DNA of 64,000 nucleotides from Timema cristinae (GCA_039000515.1 JBCFYV010000100.1:54311433-54375432); one strand, 5' to 3'. Counted from the stretch's first letter, positions 1 through 11,681 are shown. The notes: generated by a model not told the origin, from the letters alone. Numbers and translations: made by a program.

Positions 1-47
1 CAATGGCGAGAGTGATGGCTTAGACCGTTTTTCAACTCAAGGGAGTT
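1..47 (-). mobile_element. SINE-A fragment (tRNA-like head)
   Basis: Reverse-strand remnant of the SINE-A head. The phrase GAGAGTGATGGCTTAGACC matches the head complement GAGAGTGACGCCTTAGACC. The rest of the copy lies outside the window. Confidence 0.5.
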
Positions 48-173
48 AAAAAAAAACATGCTTTGCATCTTCATAACTATTTTTACCGTCCTATTCCGGC
101 AGTTGATTCTTTTGGGAGATGATTTCAAGGGGATCCCCCAAATATACGGCGTTAAGGTGGGAGGGTATAGAAG

Positions 174-500
174 GCAAGTTAAGGGCAGTATTTATTCGTT
201 TTTTATAATTATTTTTTGACCAAAATAAATAAAACATCGCTCCATTAGAAACAAAGAGTTTTATTTTCTCCGCACGATTATATCAACAGTTGTTGAATAT
301 CTTTCAGGATGTCCTGGAATTTAATGACAACTTTTTTTATTCATTTAAAAAGTTTCTCATCTAATACGCTATGCTCACGACAGATATTCAACAACTGTTG
401 ATATCAAATGTGAGGAAAATTAAGCTCTAGGTTTCTACTGAAGCAATATTTGGAGATTTTTGACCAAAATAATCTTTGATATAAAAACTGCAAACATACT
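174..500. mobile_element. Foldback MITE, family F, copy 1
   Basis: The left arm (about 174-306) and right arm (about 385-500) are imperfect inverted repeats of about 115-130 bp around a loop of about 80 bp. The strongest match is ATCAACAGTTGTTGAATATC at the inner end of the left arm against its complement at about 383-403. The outer arms also pair: GACCAAAATAAATAAA on the left against GACCAAAATAA on the right. No open frame is present. Related copies lie near 4.2, 18.8, 30.5 and 37.9 kb. Confidence 0.7.
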
Positions 501-560
501 TCCCATAACGTCCCTACACTCATAACATGATAAGCTACCATTACGTGTTGGTTTAAGTTG

Positions 561-1016
561 TTTTTTAGCACCGCGTCTTACTACCTGTTGTACGCATATG
601 CACTAATTAAGCCAGTGAGCTAGGGATGAGGAAGGTTTATTTCAGAGTACAGTAGCCCCGTAGCTTCTTTGGTGCTGACTGACAGCTCACAGCTCACTTC
701 TGACAAGTCAAAATTTAGGTATATACATAAACTTTTACTGCCAGAAGTGACAGCTGCTAAACACATGTTTTTGCAGATCATAGGTTCGGCGTAGGGATAC
801 ATAATTTGGTCTGGTAATCTTTTCAAAGCCGTCAGCTGTCAGTCAGCACCAAAGAAGCTACGGGGCTACTGTAAGTGTACCCGCAATTGAGGGGAACATT
901 ATTTTGAAAAACCACCATCAGTACACCCAAATGGGATTCAAACCCCGATCTCCCTATCATGGTAGTTTAGACCAACATGAGAGTGACGCTTTAGACCATG
1001 CGGCCACCGAAGTGGA
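561..1016 (-). mobile_element. SINE-A copy, split by a MITE
   Basis: Complete reverse copy. It starts with the 3' module (TAGCACCGCGTCTTACTACC), passes the body (GAAGTGTACCCGCA) and ends with the class II tRNA-like head (GACCATGCGGCCACCGAAG). The SINE is interrupted at 650-871 by a Tc1/mariner-like MITE, and its sequence resumes exactly on the other side. Confidence 0.85.
650..871. mobile_element. Tc1/mariner-type MITE with TA target
   Basis: Terminal inverted repeats of about 38 bp. The left begins CAGTAGCCCCGTAGCTTCTT and the right ends with its exact complement at 871. The element is flanked by TA (648-649 and 872-873). The 5'-CAGT terminus and TA duplication are typical of Tc1/mariner. 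At 222 bp without an open frame, it needs a transposase in trans. A shorter relative lies at 20017-20128. Confidence 0.88.
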
Positions 1017-1674
1017 TTTGGTAGAAGTTGACGCGGGGAGTTCGAGGATTGAACCCTGGACCGATAACCTGAGGGCTGTTCCCCTCCCCTCCCCCTCCAA
1101 GCGATGTTCTCTTCATTGTCTCTTGTAAAGCTAATGCGAGATTAGTGGGAATCTTGTTTCTTTATAGTTGGTAACCTTTACGTGGATGTGGTACATTCAG
1201 ATGAAACAAACACTATCTGGTTCGATGTTTGGTCAATACCTTTTACTATTATTATTTATTAGGAAGTGTTTGAAACTTCGAAGTGCTAAAGTACAAGGTC
1301 AAATCTCCTTCGATTCAACTTCGACACCCACATTAACCTTCGCATCTTAGAAACATACCGGAAAAATAATTTTATTTTAAATACATCATTAAATAATATA
1401 ACCAGAGTCTATGTGTGAGCTGACTATCTTTAGTCTGGAGAGTCTGGAGTTTGGTTCCCGGACAGGTGTGGTTTCTATTTATTTGTTCTCCTGGTGTGGA
1501 TATGATTCTCTTTACTCTTTCTGTATAACTACACTAGCCGCCTTAAAACAATTATGTTAACGGGTCTTTGAAATTGATAATAAAATATAAAAACAAAAAT
1601 ATTAAGCCTAGAGGCCTATTAATTAAAAAATCAAGCTAATCTATCATAAAAAAAAACCCATTTTCACAGCTTTG
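1017..1674. other. AT-rich stretch, nothing recognised
   Basis: No gene or clear repeat. The sequence GTTTGGTTCCCGG near 1450 resembles a tRNA B box and may be the remains of another SINE head. Confidence 0.4.
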
Positions 1675-1870
1675 CAACTATAGTAGATTATGGTAGAAGA
1701 ACCTTCTAGAAAATACAACATATTTATTTTGCAGTCAGTATTGATAACACTTTATATATAAATAACAATAATAATAATAATATAAGTAGACTTATTGATA
1801 ATATTTATCAAAAGTGACAGCTGAGATCACATTTATTGACATAGGAATATCTTGAAAATGTTACAGTAGC
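1675..1870 (+). repeat. Dispersed repeat family R, copy 1
   Basis: Diverged copy of an unnamed interspersed repeat whose core reads GATAATATCTATCAAAAGTG and continues with ACAGCTG, GATCACAT and a GACGTATGAATACGTGAA-like palindrome. Here an AATAATAAT microsatellite has grown inside it (about 1765-1785). Confidence 0.55.
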
Positions 1871-1872
1871 TT

Positions 1873-2115
1873 CTATAACTGTCTAAAAATTCCTTGGTAT
1901 ATACATTTGACTGTAAATATCAAGTTCAAGTAAAGATGAAGCTGCATGGTTATTAGAAAACTCATTAATTTTTTTAGCCATATAAAATTATAAACAAAAA
2001 ACTTAATGCATATTTTGTTCGTTAGTAAGCTCTTGTGTATAGTTTTATTTAATAGGATGCTGTGATCCACCATATCAAATGCTTTTCTAAAATCAATAGA
2101 TATGTAAGATTTTTA
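1873..2115 (-). pseudogene. LINE reverse-transcriptase relic
   Basis: On the minus strand, translation from about 2113 gives IDFRKAFDMVDHSILLNK. This matches palm motif A of non-LTR retrotransposon reverse transcriptases (F-D-x-x-K-A-F-D-x-V-x-H). About 50 residues on, YQGIFRQL sits where motif B (G-V-P-Q-G-S-x-L-G-P) belongs. The glycine, proline and serine residues of motif B are degraded and the frame ends at 1873, without the catalytic YADD region. The fragment is dead and 5'/3' truncated. The Jockey/CR1-like affiliation is inferred from the wording of motif A. Confidence 0.75.
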
Positions 2116-2910
2116 GATAAGTATAGCACGTGTGAATAATAAAAGTTTTGAATCTAGAAATAACCCTTTTCGCTAAAAAAAAAAAAAAAATACGTCCTTG
2201 CAAAAGAAAAACTTTTGTGACTGCAGCATCTGTGGTGCAAATTTCAACTTGGAAAGGGGGAGCGATCTTCCTTCCTTTACTTTCCTCCTCGTCTTCACCC
2301 GCCCCTCAAGCGCCTACCACGAACACTAAAACTAGGAGTCTTTGAAGAAGCCGCGCACGCGCCTCCACTCTTGAATGCCAAACAAGAAATTATTCTTATC
2401 GCACGCCAAGGAGGTCTGTATAAATATGGAACAGAACCCGTGCCTCGTTTGTTTTTACAACGAGGTTAGAAGCTAGGGAAACCATGCAATAGATGGTTGA
2501 TTAGATTTAGAGACCACAAGATAGTAAAGGATAAAAATATCAAAGTTCGTTTATGTATCTAAGGGTAGGACACGCACAAGAGACTTGCTTGGCAGCCATT
2601 CTGGTTTTATTCAAATATTGATGTTTTATGACAGAACATCTTTAAACGACACCTTTGCGAGTAATCTTTGCGGAAAAACCAGCGTTAAGTTTTATTTTTT
2701 TATGTCACTTAATGTTTTATAAATTCTCTCACTGGTCCGGTCTACAAACTACTCTCAACTATTAGGATTGGTCTGATTTGAGAGAGCTGATTTCATTCCC
2801 CGATCTGATTAACTGAGAATAATTTTTTATTCAACATTTTTCTTTATTTAGTTTAATACTATGGTTGTTGAAGACTTGCTCTTATTGGTATGCATAAGAA
2901 AGATAGAATA
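2116..2910. other. Intergenic, no gene seen
   Basis: Contains an A tract (about 2176-2190) and a short GC-richer segment (about 2340-2420). No coding signal or clear repeat was found. Confidence 0.4.
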
Positions 2911-3072
2911 GAGTGCACCTGCTTTCGCTTGAGAACGAGTTTGGAAAACCAAAATAATGAGTAGCCTGTGGTAATTCACCATCAGTGTGCATCGAAACTC
3001 CACCTAGACGCAACCAGTAAGCCCATTTTAGGAGAGTCTGGCGCTTTATACCATGTTACCACCGGCATGGGT
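2911..3072 (-). mobile_element. SINE-A, degraded
   Basis: Old reverse copy lacking its 3' module. Recognisable parts are the body (GTGCACCTGC, then AACCAAAATAATG) and the head complement (GGCGCTTTATACCATGTTACCACCGG, read in two blocks). Confidence 0.55.
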
Positions 3073-3631
3073 GTCCTGCTAAATTGATTTTCATTTTATC
3101 ATTTTAAAAATTCGCCCCCTCATCTCGTGCCTTTAGGGCAGTCAGTGTTAGTTATGTGTATGACGAATGGGCAAAAGTACTCGTAGTATTTAGGGCGCCT
3201 CGTAAATCACACGAAATAGAAAGATAGAATGGATACATCGCTAATATAAGTTATAAATATACAAAGTTTTAGCAATTAAGATTTTTTTTAAATTTATCAA
3301 TGGTTCGAGGCTTACTTAAAATGCCTTACGTCACCAATTGTCTGAACGCTCAATCCATTCCTTATCAACGTCGACGTTGTGACTTTCCACTTATGGTACT
3401 TTAAAAAAAAAAGTCTCTCTTTGAGGACTCAGAACTAAACTAAGTACTTTTTTAAGCTGTGCATGAGGGTGTGTGGTAGGATGAGGTGGGTGGACTGGGA
3501 ATAAAAAGTAAGTTAACGTTCGTATGTTTGCAGTATTTATATCAATTTTCTTTGGGCAAAATAAATAAAATATGGCTCGAGTAGATAAGTTCAGTTTAAT
3601 TTTCTGCATCTATTAATATCAATACTTTTAT
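3073..3631. other. AT-rich, nothing recognised
   Basis: No open frame or repeat match to other parts of the window was noticed. Confidence 0.4.
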
Positions 3632-3880
3632 TTTTAGCACCACGTTTTATTACCCGTTTGTGTTATACGCTTGTGTACTGATTACGTTAGTGTTTTTTAG
3701 GGATTAAGAAGGTTATATTTATAAGAAGTGTACCTGCGTTTGCATGGAGGGAGAGTGGAAAACCAGTTTGTAAAATCACCCTCGGTACACCCGATCGAGA
3801 TTCGAACCTCTATCTCCCCATCGATAGTCTAGTCTATTACGAGAGTAGCACGTTAGACCACGTGGCCACCAAAGCAGATA
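3632..3880 (-). mobile_element. SINE-A, near complete
   Basis: Runs from TTTTAGCACCACGTTTTATT (3' module) to the head at GACCACGTGGCCACCAAAGC. It forms a head-to-head inverted pair with the copy starting at 3932. Confidence 0.85.
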
Positions 3881-3931
3881 ACAGTTTGTTAAATATCTGA
3901 TATGGACATTGTGGCAGCTGAAAATAAAGTT

Positions 3932-4173
3932 ACCCACTTCGGTGGCCACGTGGTCTAACGCGCTACTCTCGCAGTAAACTAGACTACCAATGACGGGGAG
4001 GTCAAGGTTCGAATCTTGGTGGGGTGTACTGAGGATGGTTTTGCACTTTCTCTCTCCACGCAATTGCGGGTATATTTCCTCTAATTTTAGCCTTATTATT
4101 CCCTAAAACCATCAGTGTAATTAGTACATTAGGGTATAACCCGAACGGATAGTAAGACGTGGTGATAAAAAAC
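3932..4173 (+). mobile_element. SINE-A, near complete
   Basis: The head begins ACCCACTTCGGTGGCCACGT, with B box AGGTTCGAATCTT. The 3' module ends CCGAACGGATAGTAAGACGT, then GGTGATAAAAAAC. Confidence 0.88.
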
Positions 4174-4195
4174 TAGAAAGTTTTGAAATGAAGAA

Positions 4196-4340
4196 AAAAC
4201 ATATTGTTAAAATGCCAATATGGCCATGTCAAATATTCAAAAACTGTTGATATTACTGCGTGTTAAAAACTACCCCCCTAAACGGATTTACTGAAGTGAT
4301 GTTTGATTTATTTTAGCCAAGTTGTATTTTTGTTAAAAAT
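4196..4340. mobile_element. Foldback family F, right-half copy
   Basis: ATATTCAAAAACTGTTGATA followed by ACTGAAGTGATGTTTGATTT matches the right arm of the element at 174-500. The left arm is missing. Confidence 0.5.
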
Positions 4341-4580
4341 ACAGATCTTAACACACGTTTCATTCCATATAATTCCTAAGGGGGCCACCTACTTGAAGTG
4401 AGATATCCTCCAAGCGCTATATTTCTTATGGAAATTACAGTTCTGAAGTTTCAAAACCACTAAACCAATTTTTAACTATCTTAGAACGTTCTGTTGTGAC
4501 TGCGTAAAAACATAATTCTATTTGTTTGAGGAAGTCTAGATTTTTTTTTTTGCCATTTACTTTGATTTAAGAACAGATAC

Positions 4581-4678
4581 ATTGGGTACACTCAATCTAA
4601 ATTCAACCCTCCTCATCCTTAAAACATTAGCGTAATTAATGCAGTCGTATAAACCGAACATATAGTGAGATACAGTTA
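4581..4678 (+). mobile_element. SINE-A 3' fragment
   Basis: Body and 3' module only: GGGTACACTCAATCTAAATT, then ACATTAGCGTAATTAATGC and a decayed tail. Confidence 0.55.
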
Positions 4679-6872
4679 GAAGAAAAAAGAATCAGGTCAT
4701 CTCTATTTTAACTGAGTAATTACTTTTACAAACGTCACATGTCACTCTGATTAAATTTATTTGCAGCTCAGACATAAGTGAGAACACAAAATTCCTATTC
4801 AATTTAAAATACAGAAAACATATTCCTAATAATCATTTTTGGGCTTGTTTTAAAAAAAAACTTTTTTTCTTCTTTTAGTATTAGGTTCCATTTAGGTTAA
4901 CTTGAGGCAGAAAAAAATGGGGCCAACATCGCTATATTCGTTTCACGTACCACAGGTTGAAAACCATTGTGCTAGGTCAAAATGCCCTTCTTCGACCCCC
5001 CTCCCCCCTTCTTCATAATTTAATAATCTGGGGTGATGGCATTTCCACCAACGGTAAAAGGAAAGGGGTGATTCCCCTTTTTATCTCCAGATGATTTTTG
5101 ATTCCAACCGGTTGGAGGGGTTGGAATAAAGTTCATCATGAGTGCCTTGACATCTAGATTTATCTTCCCCTCGTCTCTCTCACATTCCCCCCTCCCTCTT
5201 TACCACTTCTCATCGAGGAATTCACAGAGCACGACGACCTTTCAATAAATCTCCTGCAGTGTAACAAAACAACGACGAACTCTGACGGCGGAACACTCAG
5301 TTAAATTAGCCATTTGTCACCCGATATAAACCTCCCTCTTATGGTCGAGTGTCAGAAGTTCAACACAATCCCGGGTTCGATTTGGTGTTGGTTTTAAATT
5401 TATCAGGGGGATAGAAAAACAAGTTTAATTCGTATCAACTTTAAAAAAATATATTATATATGCTCTCCTATAATGTTTTTATTAAGTTTTTATATACAAT
5501 ATGTTACATTTTTTTACTCTTATTAATGATACGTTTGAAAACAAAGCTTCTATTTATTAATCATATTATTATTATTTATTATTATTATTTGGATTTTAAG
5601 ACTCGTTGACACAAACGTGTCATTAACACAAATAAAAACTTAAAACTATTTAAATAAAATAGAACATGAAAGCTAAAGTCAAATACTTTTAATTGAAAAG
5701 TTTCCAGTAACGTTTCACGTATTCATACGTCAAGTTATGTTATCTGCAGCTGTCTTCATTTTATAAAATATATATTATAAATACCTATAAAATATCACTG
5801 ATAATATAGTAAAGTGTTATAAAAGCTGATCGCAAAAAAAAAAGTTTGTATTTTCTAAAAGCTCCTTTTTATGAACATTTGGACTGAACGTAATATCATA
5901 AGGTTGACATTGATGTTTGCGACAAAACGCCCATCTTAAGGACTGATGTATACTTTCCCTCATTACATTTGTGTATGACATATTGCATCTTTATCTATCT
6001 CACGGGGTTTAACGACGAAACAAAAATGTCTTAATTTCAGTCACATTCACGAAAGTGATTTTTGATATTTTATTGTTTTTGAAGTGTTGGTTGCTTTTCT
6101 TGTAGTCTTGTAAGAGTTTGGAGTTTAAAAGCATTGAGACTGGATAATATAATATATTTTATATAGTAAAATATACATACATATATTATTGAGGCCCTTG
6201 TCCCTGTCGAGTGCAAGTATAAAACCTATTTTGTGGGATGGTGTGGCGGGAGGGTGAAAGTCGTGGCGTGGCTTCACAACCGACCAAAGTATCCTTCGTG
6301 CCAACAAGAACAGATGGATCACGGAAACCGTAGATGGCGCTAGCTACCGGACAGGTCTTGCGGGAAAATCACACGTTTGGAAATGTAAGTTTTCTCGAGA
6401 ACGAGTGAAATTTTTATATTAATATTTTCAACACGCCTTCTAAGCTAATGTATTGATGTTTATTAATTGTTACTTTTTTTTTGTTATGAAGGCCGGCAGT
6501 TTTCTATTGAAAAATGTCAAACCATTGATATTTTATCATTGTTAAAATTATAGGAGAGGTATGTATATAAAAAAGTATAACTTAATCAACATGCTTCTAT
6601 TCTTGAACAAACCGTTTCCAAAAAGAAAATTGCAAAACAATAAAAATTCTTGAAGATAACCGTTGTTCCCACGGCTCTGCATTTCCACTCCAAATGAAAA
6701 GGGCCAATAGCCTTAAGTCAACCAACATGAAGGTTGGTTTGATGTGATTTCTCTCCATCAGGAGCTGGACCTACACTCAACCCTTCAGTTGGTCAGTGCC
6801 GCCTGCACCATCTGGTGGATATCCAATGTACTAGGGGGAGCTCAGGAAACGTGGTTGTTTCCTCATTACCTT
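4679..6872. other. 2.2 kb without a gene
   Basis: AT-rich, with homopolymer and TTA/ATT microsatellite patches (about 5565-5590). A minus-strand fragment of repeat family R sits at about 5700-5760 (CACGTATTCATACGTCAAG). CCCGGGTTCGATTTGG near 5371 looks like a tRNA B box from an old SINE. No coding sequence is supported. Confidence 0.45.
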
Positions 6873-7112
6873 CCACACGGAATTTTTATGCGAGAGAGTG
6901 AAAGAGCCTACCAATTTGGTAGGGAATAGTATTATGACTTACCATCCAGGGTTCTTCTACACACCACAATTGACATAGGACCGACGTATTTACTTCCCAT
7001 CCTAAGGAGGTTGTTTTATAGATTTTTATCGATAATAAAAATCCGTAGACCTCAGATGGATCTGAACCCACGAACATCGGATTCTGAGGCAAGCACTCTA
7101 CCCCAAGCTAGT
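6873..7112 (-). mobile_element. SINE-C
   Basis: Shares its body with 36234-36516 and 57113-57418: GAGAGTGAAAGAGCCTACCA, then AAAATCCGTAGACCT and a tRNA-like head complement (GAACCCACGAAC, then TACCCCAAGC). The 3' end (GATATAATCAGTC module) is missing here. Confidence 0.75.
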
Positions 7113-7174
7113 TATTAACTACATAATATCCGTACAAGCAGTCTTTTCAAAATCTCAGTATAATATTACCAGTG

Positions 7175-7340
7175 TGGTCAAGGTTCGAATCTAGGCTTTG
7201 TGCACCGGGAGTGTGTTTACTTAATAATATCCGTCTATGTGATTATACCAGCCACTTTCTACGCAAACATGGGTGCACATCCCTTCAAAAATTATTTCTT
7301 CATCACTTCCTGATTTATTAAGCCAGTAATACAATTTTTA
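7175..7340 (+). mobile_element. SINE-A, degraded
   Basis: B box AAGGTTCGAATCTAGG, then body CACTTTCTACGCAAACATGG and GTGCACATCCCTT. The 3' module is unrecognisable. Confidence 0.5.
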
Positions 7341-8124
7341 CTATACGTGATAGCTATAGTTAAATTATACTTAATATACGCGCTAAGGATTAGAAAGAGA
7401 GCTTGGAGAAAAGGTGATAAAACCATAGATTTATAAGATAAGGATTTAGAAGTAAAACTTTTAACGCTTTATTAAAGTTGTTTACGTTTTGAAAGGGTTT
7501 CAACAACCCTTTCCACTTTTTAATTTAAAGATACACTTAATTTCACTATTTTCCACATTCTTAAAATATCAAAATATTATTTTATTTTTATTGGAACAAT
7601 GTATTTTGTTATTATTTCTTAAGAATAGTTTTAAACTAAAATACTCCTCTATATAATGGGATATTTGTTGAAAACCTAAATGTACAATTAAATAAATCAA
7701 AACCTAAGTATTTTAAGTTTTATAAAATTCGACTATACATGGTAAAAAGTTTGTCAACTATTAATCAAATTACGGGCGTCTGTTAAACTAGAGTGAACGC
7801 TGTTCCTTGTTTGTCAACACACAAAACCACATAAACAAGGGACAATGCTGAAGGAGAAACAAAAGTTAAAATTATTCCCCGAAACTAAAAAAAAAAAAAA
7901 AATCACTTTCCATAATTTGTAACCGGTTTACTCTCTTTCCTTCCTCGACATTTCCCTGATTCACGGGGTGAGTTTCCAGTTGGCAACATTGTTTGCCTGG
8001 CACAACCAAGTAAGGTTGGTAATGTTTAATGTTTTTGTTTGTCCTGGTTGCGCCCGAAATGCCATTTGTAAATTGCTGGTAGTGAAGAAGTATTTACCCA
8101 GTCCCCCGCATTTCTGTACAGACT

Positions 8125-8130
<6 letters not shown>
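7341..8130. other. AT-rich, no gene seen
   Basis: Contains an A tract near 7888-7902. No repeat match was recognised. Confidence 0.4.

Positions 8131-8206
<76 letters not shown>
8131..8206. repeat. (CT)n-(CA)n compound microsatellite
   Basis: About 17 CT units run directly into about 20 CA units, ending in ACATACATACAT. Open frames across it are low-complexity artefacts. Confidence 0.97.
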
Positions 8207-8209
<3 letters not shown>

Positions 8210-8256
8210 TACATAGAGCACACCGCTTTGAAAACACTTGCCAAGAGATGTACAAT

Positions 8257-8884
8257 GCAACCTGAAAACATGTGTCTAGCAATATGACAGGATATCATAC
8301 CTAGAGGTAGAGATATCAGTGTTATATACTGCAACCTGAAAACATGTGTCTAGCAGTATGACAGGATATCATACCTAGAGGTAGAGATATCAGTGTTATA
8401 TACTGCAACCTGAAAACATGTGTCTAGCAGTATGACAGGATATCATACCTAGAGGTAGAGATATCAGTGTTATATACTGCAACCTGAAAACATGTGTCTA
8501 GCAGTATGACAGGATATCATACCTAGAGGTAGAGATATCAGTGTTATATACTGCAACCTGAAAACATGTGTCTAGCAGTATGACAGGATATCATACCTAG
8601 AGGTAGAGATATCAGTGTTATATACTGCAACCTGAAAACATGTGTCTAGCAGTATGACAGGATATCATACCTAGAGGTAGAGATATCAGTGTTATATACT
8701 GCAACCTGAAAACATGTGTCTAGCAGTATGACAGGATATCATACCTAGAGGTAGAGATATCAGTGTTATATACTGCAACCTGAAAACATGTGTCTAGCAG
8801 TATGACAGGATATCATACCTAGAGGTAGAGATATCAGTGTTATATACTGCAACCTGAAAACATGTGTCTAGCAGTATGACAGGA
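8257..8884 (+). repeat. 74-bp tandem array, 8.5 copies
   Basis: The unit starts GCAACCTGAAAACATGTGTC. Starts fall at 8257, 8331, 8405, 8479, 8553, 8627, 8701, 8775 and 8849, exactly 74 bp apart, with almost no differences between units. Each unit has GATATCATACC facing AGAGATATC. The last copy stops after GACAGGA. Confidence 0.97.
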
Positions 8885-10357
8885 CCAAACACTAATCAGT
8901 AAAACGGGTTGAGTGGAGATACGAGATTGATGCACCGGGACTTTGTAATGATGTGAAATTATACATATCAATATGTTAATATTCAAATCTATATTCAAAA
9001 TTACTATATTTAATATTCGAGCGGGTAGTAAGATTTATTTGTGTAGAACTGTCGAGTTGTAAGGTGTGGTGAAATCCTTCTACGTCTCTATTTAAAAAGA
9101 CAACGCACTTTCCGTGGAAAGAGACGCACCTGGATGACCTCACCCCTTTTCTTCTAGGAAGCTTCGAGAAGGAAATGTCGCTTGATATACCCCTTGAAAT
9201 GCGCACATCTCCTCACTGCTGGTGATCCTTCCTTCTCGACAAGAACACGTATAGCTAAGATTCATTTAACGCAATAGTCGGGCTTTTATCAAAATATAAA
9301 ATGCGTGTGATATCTAGCTAAAAGTAAATAGTTCATTCATTTAAAATTAAAATAAAAGACTATAAAAAAGAAATACCAGAACTTTTAATTTATAAAATAA
9401 TACCATTAATTATGCAATAATATCACCCTTACGATGGCGTATAGACATTTATTATCAGGCTATCGTTTTAATTATTACGACTTCCACTACCCCCCTCCCC
9501 CACCTCACTCTCACCCCTTACAGAATAAAGCGGTAACGTCTCCAAGATTGTCTTGAGGACTGAGGTAATTGTGTGGGGAAATGCGATATTCAAGAGTCGC
9601 ACAAAGACGAGAGGAGGGCGTACAGTCGGTTCCGATACAGTTGACGACCGTGGATATCAGGGATCGTATCCCATCAGGGTTTTCTGTGGGGTAGTATTAA
9701 ACGTGATGTTCTTATCGTGGTTTCTCTCCTCCTCTCTCCACGCCCATACAGGTGTTTCCACTATTGTATCATCTATCTTATATTAAGTTAGTAATAATTT
9801 TTGCTGACTATATTTAAAAAAATCTTTTGGTACGGTCTAAGTGTTATTCATAGATAGTTTTCAAATATGTGTTTTATAAAAATGACACCTGAATACGGGG
9901 ATCAAACTCGGGACCTTAGAATTAGCGCGAGATGCTCAAGTTATCCCCTGCCTCAAGTCATAGGTGACTTATCATTTTAAGGCATGGTCTGAGATCGTCA
10001 ACTTGTTTTTATAACATAAGAAGGCGATCACGGGTAACCATGGCTGTGTTTTTGATAGACATAAAGTAGCTGACGATCGCACATGTCCATAATAGACTCG
10101 TCCTTTAAAACCTGATACTAATATCGTATTTATTTGGGTTAAGTTAATGCCATTGGTATTTCTTGCACTTAAACATTTAGATATAATATGTATACATACT
10201 TATACTACTGTCCCTTCTAAACAATAATTAAAAACCAATCAAAATATTCGCAAATAAATTTTTATCTACATAATAAAGACACACATCTCTATATATAATT
10301 GAGTACATCTATGAACATATTAAAATATAAATAAATAAAGATAGCAAAACTAAATAA
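8885..10357. other. 1.5 kb, no gene; old SINE traces
   Basis: Around 9630-9760 there are SINE-A-like words (CTCTCTCCACGCCCATACAG). At about 9885-9960 a minus-strand tRNA-like head is suggested by GATCAAACTCGGGACC. The rest is AT-rich and unassigned. Confidence 0.4.
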
Positions 10358-10710
10358 AAGTAGACTCGCGATTATCCGAAGCTCCGTACTAACTGAGGCA
10401 CTTAAATGGTCAAAGTGTCCAATTTTAACACAATATTTATACAATAGTTAAATATTTTACACAAAAGTTTTTTTACTTTAATGTATATATGAATATACTG
10501 TATCGCTATAACTAGTACAAAGTATTGTTTAAAATACTTTTATACAATACTGTAGATGAATGCATGATAAGTGACGTGAGAAACAATTATGAATAAAAGT
10601 CATAACACTGCGCTGTACACTATAGATCCTACACGCTCCGTATTATCCGAGTTTTTTAGTGTCCAAGGTTTGAGCGGTCCCATTTACCTCGGTTAGTCGC
10701 GAGTCTACTG
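10358..10710. mobile_element. pogo/Tigger-like MITE
   Basis: The left end AAGTAGACTCGCGATTATCC and right end TCGCGAGTCTACTG are inverted repeats with the CAGTAGACTC...ATTATCCG wording of pogo/Tigger termini. An inner pair (CGAAGCTCCGTAC and ACGCTCCGTATTATCC) supports this. TA follows at 10711-10712. No transposase frame is present. A fragment with similar words lies at 53436-53490. Confidence 0.7.
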
Positions 10711-10746
10711 TAGAAGAGAAAAATATGTAAACAAACATATATTTTT

Positions 10747-10968
10747 TTAGCAGTGAGTCTCACTACTACTCTAGGTTATATGCTTATTTATTAACTATGT
10801 TAATTTGTTAGAGATTAAGGGAAGAGTATTCCATTTGCGTGGAGGGAGAGTGGGAAACCGTTTAGGGAAAACCACCGACAGAACACCCTACCACGATTCG
10901 AACCCAGAGCTACCCGTAATCGACAATCCAATATATTGCGAGGGTGACGTCTTAAAACAGCTCCGGAA
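10747..10968 (-). mobile_element. SINE-A
   Basis: Reverse copy: body TTGCGTGGAGGGAGAGTGGG, B box complement ACGATTCGAACCC, head ATTGCGAGGGTGACGTCTTA. The 3' module is decayed. Confidence 0.75.
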
Positions 10969-10976
10969 AAATTATT

Positions 10977-11035
10977 ACCTGCGGGCCGCATGTGGCCCAT
11001 CACGTATTTTTATGTGGCCCCTCGCGAGTTTTAAA
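10977..11035. mobile_element. hAT-like terminal fragment (candidate)
   Basis: GCGGGCCGCATGTGGCCC followed by GTGGCCCCTCGCGAG is the kind of GGCCCGC-rich wording common at ends of some hAT MITEs. A related end occurs at about 28925-28965. No partner end was found. Confidence 0.35.
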
Positions 11036-11087
11036 TATTTATCTACCAAAAAGAATCTACAAATAGTAGAATTAAAAAAAAAGATTA

Positions 11088-11681
11088 TCTTACTAATATT
11101 ATAAAGGCGAAAGTTTGTGTGTTCGGATGTTTGTTGCTCAATCACGCCAAAACTGCTGAACGGATTCGAATGAAACTTTCTACGTTGGTAGAGTATGTCC
11201 TGGAATAACATATAGGACTATTCCTAACCTTTGATTTTAAATAATAATAAATATATTATTATAATGTGATTGAAATGATGTTATTTAAGAATTTGTGATA
11301 TTATATTTTGTAATTAAAGTAAATAGTAATTAGTGTGACGTAGTTTCATACTAATAAATAATAAATATGTGTTTTTTTTAGCTATATAGTTCGAAAAAAA
11401 TATTATTTCATTTATTTGTTTATATTACAAATTATGAAGGTAAAAAAAAAAATAAGAAATAAAAAATTTATAATTGATAACTTAAATAATATATATTTCT
11501 TTTATTATGAATTATTTAAAAGTGAAAATTAAAATACGGCAAAATTATTTACAGCTAAAACTGAGAAAAACGCATAGATATTTGAAAAAAATAAAGTTTG
11601 ATTTATGACCAAAACAGTTTAGTTAAAAATTAAAAGATGTTATCAATTATTGCGGGCGAAGCCGCGACGGGTAAAAGCTAG
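11088..11681 (+). mobile_element. Non-autonomous Helitron
   Basis: Begins TCTTACTAATATTATAAAGG after an A and ends AAAGCTAG before a T, giving the A|T target and the 5'-TC/CTRR-3' ends of Helitrons. A GC hairpin (GCGGGCGAAGCCGC) sits about 15 bp before the 3' end. There are no terminal inverted repeats, no target duplication and no Rep/helicase frame, so it must be mobilised in trans. This 5'/3' end pair is widespread in invertebrates. Confidence 0.88.

Noticed and set aside
7961..8334. Open frames on both strands around 8.0-8.3 kb
   Set aside because: They read SLSLS/THTHT or CVCVC/ERERE from the CT/CA microsatellite.
8257..8884. Regular repeats resembling a CRISPR array
   Set aside because: The 74-bp units are directly contiguous with no unique spacers, and the context is eukaryotic. 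The same applies to the 58-bp, 33-bp and 18-bp arrays.
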